This document shows, in pieces, positions 24,901 through 33,143 of a DNA stretch of 64,000 nucleotides. Made by a program: the position numbers and the translations under genes. The first letter of the stretch is position 1, and every line of letters starts with the position of its first letter. Origin of the DNA: Vicinamibacteria bacterium (GTDB taxonomy: Bacteria > Acidobacteriota > Vicinamibacteria > Fen-336); contig JAMPXO010000006.1 in the NCBI GenBank assembly GCA_023701125.1, positions 1-64,000 of the forward strand. The letters are read 5' to 3'. The notes under the pieces were generated by a model. It was not told the DNA's origin. It saw only the letters and a list, made by a program, of their open reading frames with translations, and searched no databases.

Positions 24901-26106
24901 ATGGACAGCGTGCTGCACGCCGTCGAAGGGTTCATGTACCCGAACGAGGTCGAGCTGCAGTGGAGCGTGCTGATCGTGCTCTACCCGTTCATCACCGGGC
25001 TGGTCGCCGGCGCCTTCATCCTGGCCTCGCTGGAGCGGATCTTCCGGGTCGAGGCCGTGCGCCCGACCTACCGCCTGGCGCTGCTGACGGCGCTCGCCTT
25101 CCTGCTCGTCGCGCCGCTGCCGCTGCAGCTCCACCTCGGCCACCCCGAGCGCTCGTTCGAGATGTACCTGACGCCGCACACCTCGTCGGCGATGGCGATG
25201 TTCGGCTTCGTCTACCTCTGGTACCTGATGGTCGTGCTGCTGCTGGAGATCTGGCTCGACTATCGCAAGGACATCGTGCTGCTCTCGCAGCGAACGACCG
25301 GCCCGCTACGGCTCGTCTACCGCGCGCTGACGCTCGGCTCCGACGACATCTCGCCGCGAGCGCTCCACACCGACGACAAGGTGGGCTGGTTCGTCACCCT
25401 GCTCGGCATCCCCTCGGCCTTCCTGCTCCACGGCTACGTCGGCTTCATCTTCGGCTCGATCAAGGCCAATCCGTGGTGGTCGACGCCGCTGATGCCGATC
25501 GTGTTCCTGTTCTCGGCGATCGTCTCCGGCATCGCGCTGGTGATGCTGATGTACATGGGCTTCGCCTGGCTGCGCGAGCAGCCGATCGACATGGAATGCG
25601 TCGACACCATCGGCCGCTACCTGCTGTACGCGTTCGTGATCGACTTCTCGCTGGAGATGCTGGACCTGCTGCACCGCATCTACGAGGCCGACGAGTCGTT
25701 CGCCAGCCTCGACTTCATGGTCCACACCAAGCTCTACACCTCGCACATCCTGATCCAGATCGTGCTCGGCACGCTGCTGCCGATCGGACTGCTGGCGATG
25801 GTCCAGGTGATCCGGCTGTCGGACGCGGCCCGCCGCGGGCTGTACGCGAGCGCCGGGCTGCTGACGCTGATCGGCATCTTCGCGATGCGCTGGAACGTGG
25901 TGATCGGCGGCCAGTTGTTCTCGAAGAGCTTCCTCGGCTACACCACCTACAAGATGGGCTTCGCCACCCGCGAGGGCCTGCTGCCCGCGATCCTGCTGAT
26001 GATCCTGCCGTTCGCCATCCTGTGGGTGCTGGTCCGGCTGCTGCCGCCGTGGCCGCGCGAGTGGGAAGAGGCCAAGCCTCAGGAGGCGCCGTCGGTCTCC
26101 GCCTGA
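24901..26106 (+). CDS. nrfD: NrfD/PsrC-type quinone-interacting membrane subunit
   Basis: A 401-residue integral membrane protein with about nine helices of the NrfD family: LIVLYPFITGLVAGAFILASL at the start, PLQLHLGHPERSFEMY and LHGYVGFIFGSIKANPWWSTPLMPIVFLFSAIVSGIAL in the middle, and MRWNVVIGGQLFSKS near the end. The last motif is the conserved quinone-site segment of this family. With the Fe-S and cytochrome subunits it should form a membrane complex that reduces or oxidises menaquinone. Its last 28 bases overlap the convergent membrane-protein gene. Confidence 0.92.
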   Translation: MDSVLHAVEGFMYPNEVELQWSVLIVLYPFITGLVAGAFILASLERIFRVEAVRPTYRLALLTALAFLLVAPLPLQLHLGHPERSFEMYLTPHTSSAMAMFGFVYLWYLMVVLLLEIWLDYRKDIVLLSQRTTGPLRLVYRALTLGSDDISPRALHTDDKVGWFVTLLGIPSAFLLHGYVGFIFGSIKANPWWSTPLMPIVFLFSAIVSGIALVMLMYMGFAWLREQPIDMECVDTIGRYLLYAFVIDFSLEMLDLLHRIYEADESFASLDFMVHTKLYTSHILIQIVLGTLLPIGLLAMVQVIRLSDAARRGLYASAGLLTLIGIFAMRWNVVIGGQLFSKSFLGYTTYKMGFATREGLLPAILLMILPFAILWVLVRLLPPWPREWEEAKPQEAPSVSA

Positions 26107-27830
26107 CCGCCGCCGTCGGACAGCAGCCGCGGCAGCACGATCAGCGCGCCGCCGAAGCAGGCGAAGGCGACGAACAGGGTGAGCGGGCGGCCGCGGGGCA
26201 GATCCTGGACGAGCAGCTTGACCCCGCCGGCCACCAGCCAGGCGATCGCCAGCCCCCGCAACTCGGGCCGCCCGCTCCGGCCGGCCGCCGCCGCCAGCAG
26301 CAGCGCGCAGAGCGCGATCGCCGCCGTGGCCGCCGCCGCGCCGAGCCCCGGGTCGCCCGGCGCCAGGCTCGCCAGGGCGCGCGCCACCAGGCCCGTTCCG
26401 GCGATCGCCAACAGCGCCTCGGTCACCGCCAGCGGCATGCGCCGGACCCCGTCCACCGCGCCGTCCCGGGCCAGGGCGTAGGCGCAGAGTGCCCCGGCGG
26501 CCAGGGCCAGCGCCACGCCGAGCTGGAGCGGTTCGTCGGGCCGGCCCGTCAGCCCGGCAGCGACCGCCCGCGGCAGACCCGAAGCCGCCGCCGTGGCGGC
26601 GAAGAACAAGGCGGCGTGAGCGCGCAGCGTGCTGCGGTCGAAGCGCACGCCGAGCGCGGCCGAGGCGCAGGCGAACGCTGCCAGGGCCGCGGTTTGAGCG
26701 GCGCCCGAGAGCAGCACGTGGCTGCCCGCCAGCGCCAGCACGGCGCCGAACGTGGCGTACGCATAGAAGTTCCGGTCGTGGCCCGCGTGGCGTTCGACGA
26801 CGGCGAAGGCGATGAAGTAGTTCGCCGCGGCCAGCCCCAACCCCGCCAGGCCCACCAACGCCGCGCCGATCTCGTCCGTCGCCCGCAGCGCGCCCGTCCA
26901 ACCGATCGCCAGCGCCAGCGTGCCCTGCACGACCTCGAAGCCGCCCAGCAGGTGGTGCCCGCGCAGGCTGCGGGCCGCCGCGGACGCCAGGTGCAGCGCC
27001 GCCAGCGTCAGCCCCAGCAGCGCCGCGGTGCCGCGCGCCAGCGGCACGTAGCCCTCGGGCATGCCCGCGGGCCGCAGCGCGAGCAGGAACACGATTCCCA
27101 GCGCGAGGTCCGCGGCCAGCGCGAACGGCCAACGCAGCGACAAGCCGCGCTCACCCCACGGCGCGGTCTCCAGCCACGCGTTGGCGGCGAGCAAGGCCAG
27201 CACGAACGGCAGCAGGTCGCCGCTGGCGACCGGCAGCACCGCCAGCAGGGCAGCCGTGAGCGTTGCCGCCAGGGCGGCGAACCAGCGGAAGCCGTGGCGC
27301 ACGGCCACGTGGGTCTGAGCCAGCCCCAGCAGGGCCAGCAGCACTGCGGCTGCCGCCGGAGCCAGGAGCTTCAACCGCACCGTCGTCTCCGCCAGCAGCG
27401 GGCCCACGATCAACAGCGAGACCAGCAGGTGCAGGCTCGCCGCCAGCCGACGGCCCTGGCGGGCCGCACGATCCGCGAGCGCCAGCCAAGCAGCGCCGTA
27501 GAGGAGCCCGCCCGCGATCCCGAACAGCGGTGGCAGCGTGCCCGAGTCCGTCAGCGAGCGCAGGAAGAAGGCGCCGCCGAGCGCGACCAGGGTCCTGCCC
27601 ACGGCCGCCGACAGGTTGCTGGCCGCGGGCCGACCACTCGCGAGGGCCGGCGCCACGGCAGGCGTGGGGGCCGGCACGGCGGCGACCGTTGCGGCGAGCT
27701 GGTCGGAGGCGGACGCCGGCGCCGCAGGGTTGACGGCCCGCTCGAGGGCGCAGACGCGCGCGCGCAAGTCAGCCACCTCGCGGGCCAGGTCGACGACCAC
27801 GTCGCGCGTTTCTGGCGCGTCCTGGGGCAT
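26079..27830 (-). CDS. Large polytopic membrane protein of unknown function
   Basis: The 583-residue protein begins with a short coiled coil (VDLAREVADLRARVCALERAV), a Pro/Ala linker, and then some 16-18 hydrophobic helices almost without loops, in the style of DUF2339 proteins. The first helices read GRTLVALGGAFFLRSLTDSGTLPPLFGIAGGLLYGAAWL, a DUF2339-like pattern. No catalytic residues stand out. It may be a scaffold or a transporter-like protein; I cannot say which. It is read toward the NrfD gene and overlaps it by 28 bases, so a shared terminator is not possible. Confidence 0.65.
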   Translation of the reverse strand: MPQDAPETRDVVVDLAREVADLRARVCALERAVNPAAPASASDQLAATVAAVPAPTPAVAPALASGRPAASNLSAAVGRTLVALGGAFFLRSLTDSGTLPPLFGIAGGLLYGAAWLALADRAARQGRRLAASLHLLVSLLIVGPLLAETTVRLKLLAPAAAAVLLALLGLAQTHVAVRHGFRWFAALAATLTAALLAVLPVASGDLLPFVLALLAANAWLETAPWGERGLSLRWPFALAADLALGIVFLLALRPAGMPEGYVPLARGTAALLGLTLAALHLASAAARSLRGHHLLGGFEVVQGTLALAIGWTGALRATDEIGAALVGLAGLGLAAANYFIAFAVVERHAGHDRNFYAYATFGAVLALAGSHVLLSGAAQTAALAAFACASAALGVRFDRSTLRAHAALFFAATAAASGLPRAVAAGLTGRPDEPLQLGVALALAAGALCAYALARDGAVDGVRRMPLAVTEALLAIAGTGLVARALASLAPGDPGLGAAAATAAIALCALLLAAAAGRSGRPELRGLAIAWLVAGGVKLLVQDLPRGRPLTLFVAFACFGGALIVLPRLLSDGGGQAETDGAS

Positions 27831-27919
27831 GGTTTGCCTCGCTTCGGGGTTTTGCCCGTTCGCAGCAAGAAACGTGCGCGGACCCCCGCCGGCGCGTCGG
27901 CGTGCGATCCTCGATCCCC

Positions 27920-29143
27920 GTGAGTCGCACGATCTTCCACCTCGACATGGACGCGTTCTACGCGGCCGTCGAGCAGCGCGACCGGCCCGAGCTGCGCGGC
28001 AAGCCGGTGATCATCGGCTCCGACCCGAAAGGCGGCGCCGGGCGCGGCGTCGTCTCCACCTGCTCCTACGAGGCGCGCCGCTTCGGCGTGCGCTCTGCGC
28101 AGTCGATCTCCGAGGCCTGGCGGCTGTGCCCGCAGGGGATCTACGTGCAGCCCGACATGAAGCGTTATGCCGCGGTGTCGGAGCAGGTGATGGAGATCCT
28201 CGGCACCGTCACCGACCTGGTCGAGCCGGTCTCGATCGACGAGGCGTTCCTCGACGTCGGCGGCTCGCTGCGGCCCTTCGGCGGCAGCGCCGAGGCGCTG
28301 GCCCGCGCCCTCAAGGACCGCGTCTGTGAGCGGCTGCAACTGACCGCCTCGGTCGGCGTGGCGAGCTGCAAGCTGGTCGCCAAGGTGGCCTCGGACATGC
28401 GCAAGCCCGACGGCCTGGTGATCGTGCCGGCGGGCCAGGAGGCCGCGTTCCTCGCCCCGCTGCCGGTACGGCGGCTGTGGGGCGTGGGGCCGAAGATGGA
28501 GGAGCGGCTGATCCCGCTCGGCCTGCACACGATCGGCGACCTGGCCCGCGCCGACCCCGCCCGCCTCGAGCGCAAGCTCGGCACTCACGGCTTCGACCTG
28601 CAGAAGCTGGCCCGCGGCGAAGACGACCGCCCGGTGGTGCCCGACCGCGGCGAGGCGAAGAGCCTCGGCGCCGAGCACACCTTCGACGCGGACGTGAACG
28701 ACGCCGACACCCTGCGCCGCACCCTGCTCGACATCGCCGATCACGTCGCCCGCCGCCTGCGCCGCCACGGCTTGCAGGGCCGCACGGTGACCCTCAAGTA
28801 CCGCGACGAGGACTTCGAGACGCTGACCCGGGCCGAGACCGCGCCGCAGCCGACGGACTCCGGCGACGTCATCTTCGCGGTCGCCTGGCGGCTGTTCCAG
28901 AAGGTCCACGGCCGCAAGCGGGTGCGCCTGCTGGGGGTGACGCTGTCGCACTTCGGCGCCGTCTCGCAACTGGGGCTGTTCGCACCCGCGGCCGCCGAGG
29001 CCAGTGCCGCGGAACGCGTCCGCGATGCGCTCGCCGCCCGCTTCGGCCGCGACGCAGTGACCCGCGCCAGCCTGCTCAAGAGCCCGCGCAGCCGCCGAGT
29101 GGGCTGGGACGACGGGCCGGCCGCGAAGGACGCGAAGAAGTAG
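27920..29143 (+). CDS. dinB: DNA polymerase IV (Y-family)
   Basis: The translesion polymerase has the Y-family palm motifs FHLDMDAFYAAVEQRD (first catalytic Asp) and VSIDEAFLDV (catalytic Asp-Glu), the VSTCSYEAR and VRSAQSISEAWRLCP fingers, GVASCKLVAKVASDMRKP, and helix-hairpin-helix LWGVGPKMEERLIPLGLHTIGDLA. The C-terminal little finger begins at KSLGAEHTF. The protein is about 407 residues from GTG 27920, or 413 from GTG 27902; both are possible. No beta-clamp motif is obvious at the Lys-rich end. It is divergent from the membrane-protein gene. Confidence 0.93.
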   Translation: MSRTIFHLDMDAFYAAVEQRDRPELRGKPVIIGSDPKGGAGRGVVSTCSYEARRFGVRSAQSISEAWRLCPQGIYVQPDMKRYAAVSEQVMEILGTVTDLVEPVSIDEAFLDVGGSLRPFGGSAEALARALKDRVCERLQLTASVGVASCKLVAKVASDMRKPDGLVIVPAGQEAAFLAPLPVRRLWGVGPKMEERLIPLGLHTIGDLARADPARLERKLGTHGFDLQKLARGEDDRPVVPDRGEAKSLGAEHTFDADVNDADTLRRTLLDIADHVARRLRRHGLQGRTVTLKYRDEDFETLTRAETAPQPTDSGDVIFAVAWRLFQKVHGRKRVRLLGVTLSHFGAVSQLGLFAPAAAEASAAERVRDALAARFGRDAVTRASLLKSPRSRRVGWDDGPAAKDAKK

Positions 29144-29169
29144 CGGCGGCTACGAACGCAGCTTCAGGT

Positions 29170-29691
29170 TCAGCGGCCTGCGCCCAGGCTCAGCTCCGCC
29201 AGCCGCGTCAGCAGGTCCAGTTGGAGGCGGAACGCCTCGGCCGTCGGGAGCCCGTCTTCGAACACGGCCTCCAGCTCGGCGCGCGAGCTGGCGAAGGACT
29301 GCACGCTCATCAATGCCGGCACCGTTCGCACCACCTCGAGCACGCCAGCGCGGTCGAGGGCTTCCTTCCACGGTGCTGGCGAGGCCTCCAGCGTCCATTC
29401 CGCGTTGCGGCGGTTCGGGTTCAAGGTGGACGCCCGCCAACCGACCGCCGCCGAAGGACGGCGCAGGCTGACGACCCAGTGGGACGGACGTCGTTCGCGG
29501 AGATGAAGGGTCGCCACCACCGCCTGGTTCTTCCAGGTACCCCTCAACTCGTCGGATGCCGGCCGGCGCCCGGCGACCAGTCCCTCCAGGGGCCTCCACT
29601 TCTCGTCGAACGCGGCGACCTGCCGCCTGAAGAGGGCGACGAGGATCGGGACCAGGATCATCACGATCAGCGCCGGGAGGTACTCGCTCAT
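29170..29691 (-). CDS. Single-pass membrane protein of unknown function
   Basis: A 173-residue protein with one N-terminal helix (LPALIVMILVPILVALF) and a cytosolic or periplasmic domain of about 140 residues containing many Arg/Trp/Ser (LRERRPSHWVVSLRRPSAAVGWRA), ending in amphipathic helices (AFRLQLDLLTRLAELSLGA). I recognise no family. It is encoded downstream of the MglA-type GTPase gene, 31 bases away on the same strand, and may be co-transcribed with it. Confidence 0.5.
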   Translation of the reverse strand: MSEYLPALIVMILVPILVALFRRQVAAFDEKWRPLEGLVAGRRPASDELRGTWKNQAVVATLHLRERRPSHWVVSLRRPSAAVGWRASTLNPNRRNAEWTLEASPAPWKEALDRAGVLEVVRTVPALMSVQSFASSRAELEAVFEDGLPTAEAFRLQLDLLTRLAELSLGAGR

Positions 29692-29722
29692 GAGGCAGCC
29701 CTGCGCCCCTGGAAGTGAGCCG

Positions 29723-31189
29723 CTACGAGCGCTTCAGGTTCAGCGTCAGTCGCAGGTGGAGCTGGACCCGGGTCGTGCCCGGCTCGATCGTGATCTCGAG
29801 CGGGATCGAGACCGCGGCTGCGCCGGGGGTGACGTCCACGGTCACCGGCACCTCGCGCACGGTCGGTGCGCTCTCCTCCGGCGCGGGGAACGGCGCGGTC
29901 GCCGCGGCCTGCACGCGAGGCGCCGGTGCCGGAGGCGGCAGAGGCGCCGGGGCGGGCTCCGGCTCTGGCTCGGGAGGCGCGGCCGCCTCCTCCATGCCGA
30001 GGGCATCGAGCGAGAGCTCCGCGGGCTCCGGCGCGCGCGCGGGGGGCTCGGGCGCCTCTTCCATGCCGAGCGCGTCGAGCGCGAACTCGGCCGGCTCGGG
30101 CTCGCGGACGGGCGGTGGCGCCTCGATCGGCAGCTCCGGCTCGGGTTCGGGTTCGGGTTCGAACGAGAGTTCCGGCTCCGGCCCGGGCGCCGCGGGCTCC
30201 GGCGTGAACGCCAGTTCCTCTTCCGCCCCCAGACCGCCGACAGGCGCGGGCGGCTCCGGGGCCATCGGCTCGAACGCCAGCTCGGGCTCGGGCGTCAGCG
30301 TCAGCTCGTCCATCGGCGCGACCGGCGCCGTCACTTCGCCCAGCCCCAGCTCGGCCACGTCGCCGATCGGCACCGCCGGCTCTGTCGAGTCGAGCGAGTT
30401 CAGCAGGTCGTCGGTCGAAGTGGGCGCCGGGGCGGGTGGTGGCGGCGGCGGCGGTGGTGGCGGTGGCGGTGGCGGCGCGCTGGGGCGCGGCGGTGCCGGC
30501 GCGGGCGGAGGCACCGCCGGCTTCGCCGGTGCGACGGCCGGCGCCGGGGCCTGCGGGCGGGCAGCGGGCCGGGCCAGGCTCGACGTCGCCTCGCCGCCGC
30601 CGTACTTGCCGGCCAGGGTGCGGAACACGAGGCCGGTGGCGGCCTTCAGCGTCTCCTCGACGCCGACCCCGGACTTGGCCGAGGCCTCGCAGGTGACGAA
30701 CTTGCCCTGCGGGTTGAGCTTCGCTTCCAGGTCCGCGATCGGCATCGCGTTGGGCAGGTCGCGCTTGTTGTACTGCAGGACGATCGGGATCTCGTCCGGG
30801 TCGATCTCGTTGACCTCGAGGTTCTCGCGCAGGTTGGCGAAGGCGTCGAGGTTGGCGTCGAGCATCGGCTCCTGGCTGTCGACCACGAACACCACGCAGT
30901 CGGCGCCCTTCAGCACCATTCGCCGCGTCGCGTTGTAGAAGACCTGGCCGGGGACCGTGTAGAGCTGGATGCGGGTCTTCATCCCGCGGATCGTGCCGAG
31001 CTCGATCGGCAGGAAGTCGAAGAACAGCGTGCGGTCGGCCTCGGTGGCCAGCGAGAGCATCTTCCCCTTGTTCTTGATCGGGAGCTGCTCGTGGACCCAC
31101 TGCAGGTTGGTCGTCTTCCCGCACAGGCCAGGACCGTAGTAGACGACCTTGGCGGTCAACTCTTTCGTCGAGTAGTTGAAGAGGACCAT
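29723..31189 (-). CDS. MglA-type GTPase with a long Pro/Glu-rich tail
   Basis: The first 195 residues are an MglA-class small GTPase: start FNYSTKELTAKVVYYGP, P-loop GPGLCGKT (19-26), the TVPGQ block (78-82) and NKRD (141-144). MglA sets cell polarity and motility switching, cycling with a roadblock GAP. ATG 31189 is chosen because the family begins with FNYS; ATG 31201 is also open. The tail of about 290 residues is low-complexity: a run of 14 prolines, then alternating Pro and Glu blocks with a repeated LDALGMEEA element (twice), and a last 45-residue beta-like segment. The tail probably extends or docks the GTPase; the role is inferred. It is divergent from the cyclophilin. Confidence 0.85.
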   Translation of the reverse strand: MVLFNYSTKELTAKVVYYGPGLCGKTTNLQWVHEQLPIKNKGKMLSLATEADRTLFFDFLPIELGTIRGMKTRIQLYTVPGQVFYNATRRMVLKGADCVVFVVDSQEPMLDANLDAFANLRENLEVNEIDPDEIPIVLQYNKRDLPNAMPIADLEAKLNPQGKFVTCEASAKSGVGVEETLKAATGLVFRTLAGKYGGGEATSSLARPAARPQAPAPAVAPAKPAVPPPAPAPPRPSAPPPPPPPPPPPPPPAPAPTSTDDLLNSLDSTEPAVPIGDVAELGLGEVTAPVAPMDELTLTPEPELAFEPMAPEPPAPVGGLGAEEELAFTPEPAAPGPEPELSFEPEPEPEPELPIEAPPPVREPEPAEFALDALGMEEAPEPPARAPEPAELSLDALGMEEAAAPPEPEPEPAPAPLPPPAPAPRVQAAATAPFPAPEESAPTVREVPVTVDVTPGAAAVSIPLEITIEPGTTRVQLHLRLTLNLKRS

Positions 31190-31250
31190 GACCGCGGGCA
31201 TTCTAGGCACGCCCGAGAAGGGCAAGCAAACGAACGAGGCCGAAAAAGAC

Positions 31251-31898
31251 ATGTTGCTGAGCTACGCCCTGCTGTTCCTGCTGGCCCAGGCGCCGACCCC
31301 CGCGCCGGCCGCGGCCACGCCCGAACCGACCCCGCGCTCGCTGCCGGCCGGCCCGGTGGTGGTACTCGAGACGTCGATGGGCACGATCAAGATCGGCCTG
31401 CACCAGGACAAGACGCCGCGCACGGTCAAGAACTTCCTGTCCTACGTGCGGATCGGGCACTACGACGGCACGGTCTTCCACCGCGTGATCCCGGGCTTCA
31501 TGGCCCAGGGCGGCGGCTTCCTGCCCGACATGACCGAGCGCGCGGAGACGCTGATGCCGCCGGTCGTCAACGAGGCGCGGCTGAGCGCCGGCGCCGGCCT
31601 GCGCAACTCGCGGGGCACCGTCGCGATGGCCCGCACCAACGAGCCCAACTCGGCGCAGGCCCAGTTCTTCATCAACGTGAAGGACAACCACCGGCTCGAC
31701 TTCGGCATCGGCGGCGCCGGCTACACCGTGTTCGGCGAGGTGCTCGAGGGCATGGACGTCGTGGACAAGATCATGGCCGTGCCGACCACCACCAAGGGCA
31801 TGCACCAGAACGTGCCGCGCACGCCGATCCTGATCACCCGCGCCCGCGAGCTGCCGGCGGCCAAGGCCGCGACTCCGGCGGCCAGCCCGAAGCCCTGA
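31251..31898 (+). CDS. Secreted cyclophilin-type peptidyl-prolyl isomerase
   Basis: The 215-residue product has a signal peptide (MLLSYALLFLLAQAPTPAPAAA) and one cyclophilin domain: VLETSMGTIKIGLHQDKTPRTVKNF, GTVFHRVIPGFMAQGG with the catalytic Arg, GTVAMARTNEPNSAQAQFFIN, and FGEVLEGMDVVDKI. It folds proteins in the periplasm. The insertion FLPDMTERAETLMPPVVNEA is slightly longer than in PpiA. ATG 31251 starts the signal peptide and is preferred over an upstream ATG at 31188, which would overlap the divergent GTPase start. Its TGA overlaps the next gene. Confidence 0.9.
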   Translation: MLLSYALLFLLAQAPTPAPAAATPEPTPRSLPAGPVVVLETSMGTIKIGLHQDKTPRTVKNFLSYVRIGHYDGTVFHRVIPGFMAQGGGFLPDMTERAETLMPPVVNEARLSAGAGLRNSRGTVAMARTNEPNSAQAQFFINVKDNHRLDFGIGGAGYTVFGEVLEGMDVVDKIMAVPTTTKGMHQNVPRTPILITRARELPAAKAATPAASPKP

Positions 31899-33121
31899 CG
31901 GCGGCGCTCCCGCCGGACGCGCCGCCCGGCCTCCGCCCGCTCGACGGCGTCACGGTGCTGGAGCTGGGTCAACTCGTCTCCGGCCCGTTCGCCGGCGCGG
32001 TACTCGCCTGGTTCGGCGCCCGCGTGATCAAGGTCGAGCCGCCCGGCGGCGATCCCGTCCGCGACTGGCGCGTGGTCGAGGACGGCTCCTCGATGTGGTG
32101 GCGCTCGCTCGGCCGCAACAAGGAGTGCATCACCCTCGACCTGCGCCGCGAGCAGGGCCGCGCCCTCGCTTTCGACCTCGCCTGCCGGGTCGACGTGGTG
32201 GTCGAGAACTTCCGACCCGGCACGCTCGAGCGCTGGGGCCTCGGCCCCGAGCGGCTACGCGAGCGCAACCCCGGCCTCGTCCTGTGTCGCATCTCGGGCT
32301 TCGGCCAGGACGGGCCGTACGCGTCGCGCCCGGGCTTCGCCTCGATCTGCGAGGCGATCGGCGGCCTGCGCCACGTCGACGGCTTTCCCGACCGGGCGCC
32401 GACCCGTCCCAACCTCTCGATGGGCGACAGCCTCGCTGGCCTGCACGCCGCGCTCGGCACGGTGCTCGCCCTGTATCACCGCGATCGTCCGGGCGGGTCG
32501 CGCCAGGGCCAGGTGGTGGACACCGCGATCTACGAGGCGGTCTTCAACATGATGGAGGCGGTGCTGCCCGAGTACGATCGCGCGGGCGTGGTGCGCGAGC
32601 GCACCGGCGGCCGCCTCGACGGCGTCGTGCCGAGCAACGCCTACGCCTGCGCGGATGGCCAGCACGTGGTGATCGGCGGCAATGGCGACTCGATCTTCAA
32701 GCGCCTGATGCGGGCCGCGGGCCGCTCCGACCTGGCCGACGACCCGCGGCTTTCGACCAACGCCGGCCGCGTCGCCCACGAGCCCGAGATCGACGCGGCG
32801 CTCTCGGCGTGGACGGCGACGCTGCCCGCGCGCGAGGTGACGGCGCGGCTGGAGGCGGCCGAGGTGCCGGTGGGGCGGCCGTACAGCGCGCGCGACATCG
32901 CGGAGGACCCGCACTACGCGGCGCGCGGGATGTTCGAGCGGGTCGACGTGAACGGCCGCCCGCTGGCCCTGCCGGCGATGGCCCCGAAGCTCGGCACGAC
33001 GCCGGGCCGCACCGAGTGGGCCGGTCCCGAACGCGGGGCCCACACCCACGCGGTGCTGCGCGCCGAGTTGGGCCTCGACGACGCCGAACTCGACCGGCTG
33101 GCGCGCGAGGGCGTGATCTAG
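31895..33121 (+). CDS. Family III CoA-transferase (CaiB/BaiF)
   Basis: The 408-residue protein is a class III CoA-transferase: PLDGVTVLELGQLVSGPFAGAVLAWFGARVIKVEPPGGD at the N-terminus, LGRNKECITLDLR, the conserved SGFGQDGPYASRPGFASICEAI block, and NLSMGDSLAGLHAALG with the catalytic Asp in the position used by formyl-CoA transferase. It moves CoA between carboxylic acids. No ATG or GTG precedes the conserved start: the best initiation is CTG 31895, overlapping the cyclophilin stop (CTGA), in line with the ATGA/GTGA couplings nearby. Substrate unknown. Confidence 0.9.
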   Translation: MTAALPPDAPPGLRPLDGVTVLELGQLVSGPFAGAVLAWFGARVIKVEPPGGDPVRDWRVVEDGSSMWWRSLGRNKECITLDLRREQGRALAFDLACRVDVVVENFRPGTLERWGLGPERLRERNPGLVLCRISGFGQDGPYASRPGFASICEAIGGLRHVDGFPDRAPTRPNLSMGDSLAGLHAALGTVLALYHRDRPGGSRQGQVVDTAIYEAVFNMMEAVLPEYDRAGVVRERTGGRLDGVVPSNAYACADGQHVVIGGNGDSIFKRLMRAAGRSDLADDPRLSTNAGRVAHEPEIDAALSAWTATLPAREVTARLEAAEVPVGRPYSARDIAEDPHYAARGMFERVDVNGRPLALPAMAPKLGTTPGRTEWAGPERGAHTHAVLRAELGLDDAELDRLAREGVI

Positions 33122-33122
33122 A

Positions 33123-33136
33123 CCGCGCCCCCGCGG
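33123..33136. terminator. Small hairpin between convergent genes
   Basis: CCGCG (33123-33127), loop CCCC, and CGCGG (33132-33136) form a short hairpin in the 22-base gap between the CoA-transferase and DUF4340 genes. It may help end transcription from both sides but lacks a T tract. Confidence 0.25.
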
Positions 33137-33143
33137 CCAGAGG

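Noticed and set aside
29161-29753. Short repeat CTTCAGGTTCAGCG at 29161 and 29740
   Set aside because: It is only 14 bases and lies at or near the ends of two coding genes; probably chance or a codon-level coincidence.
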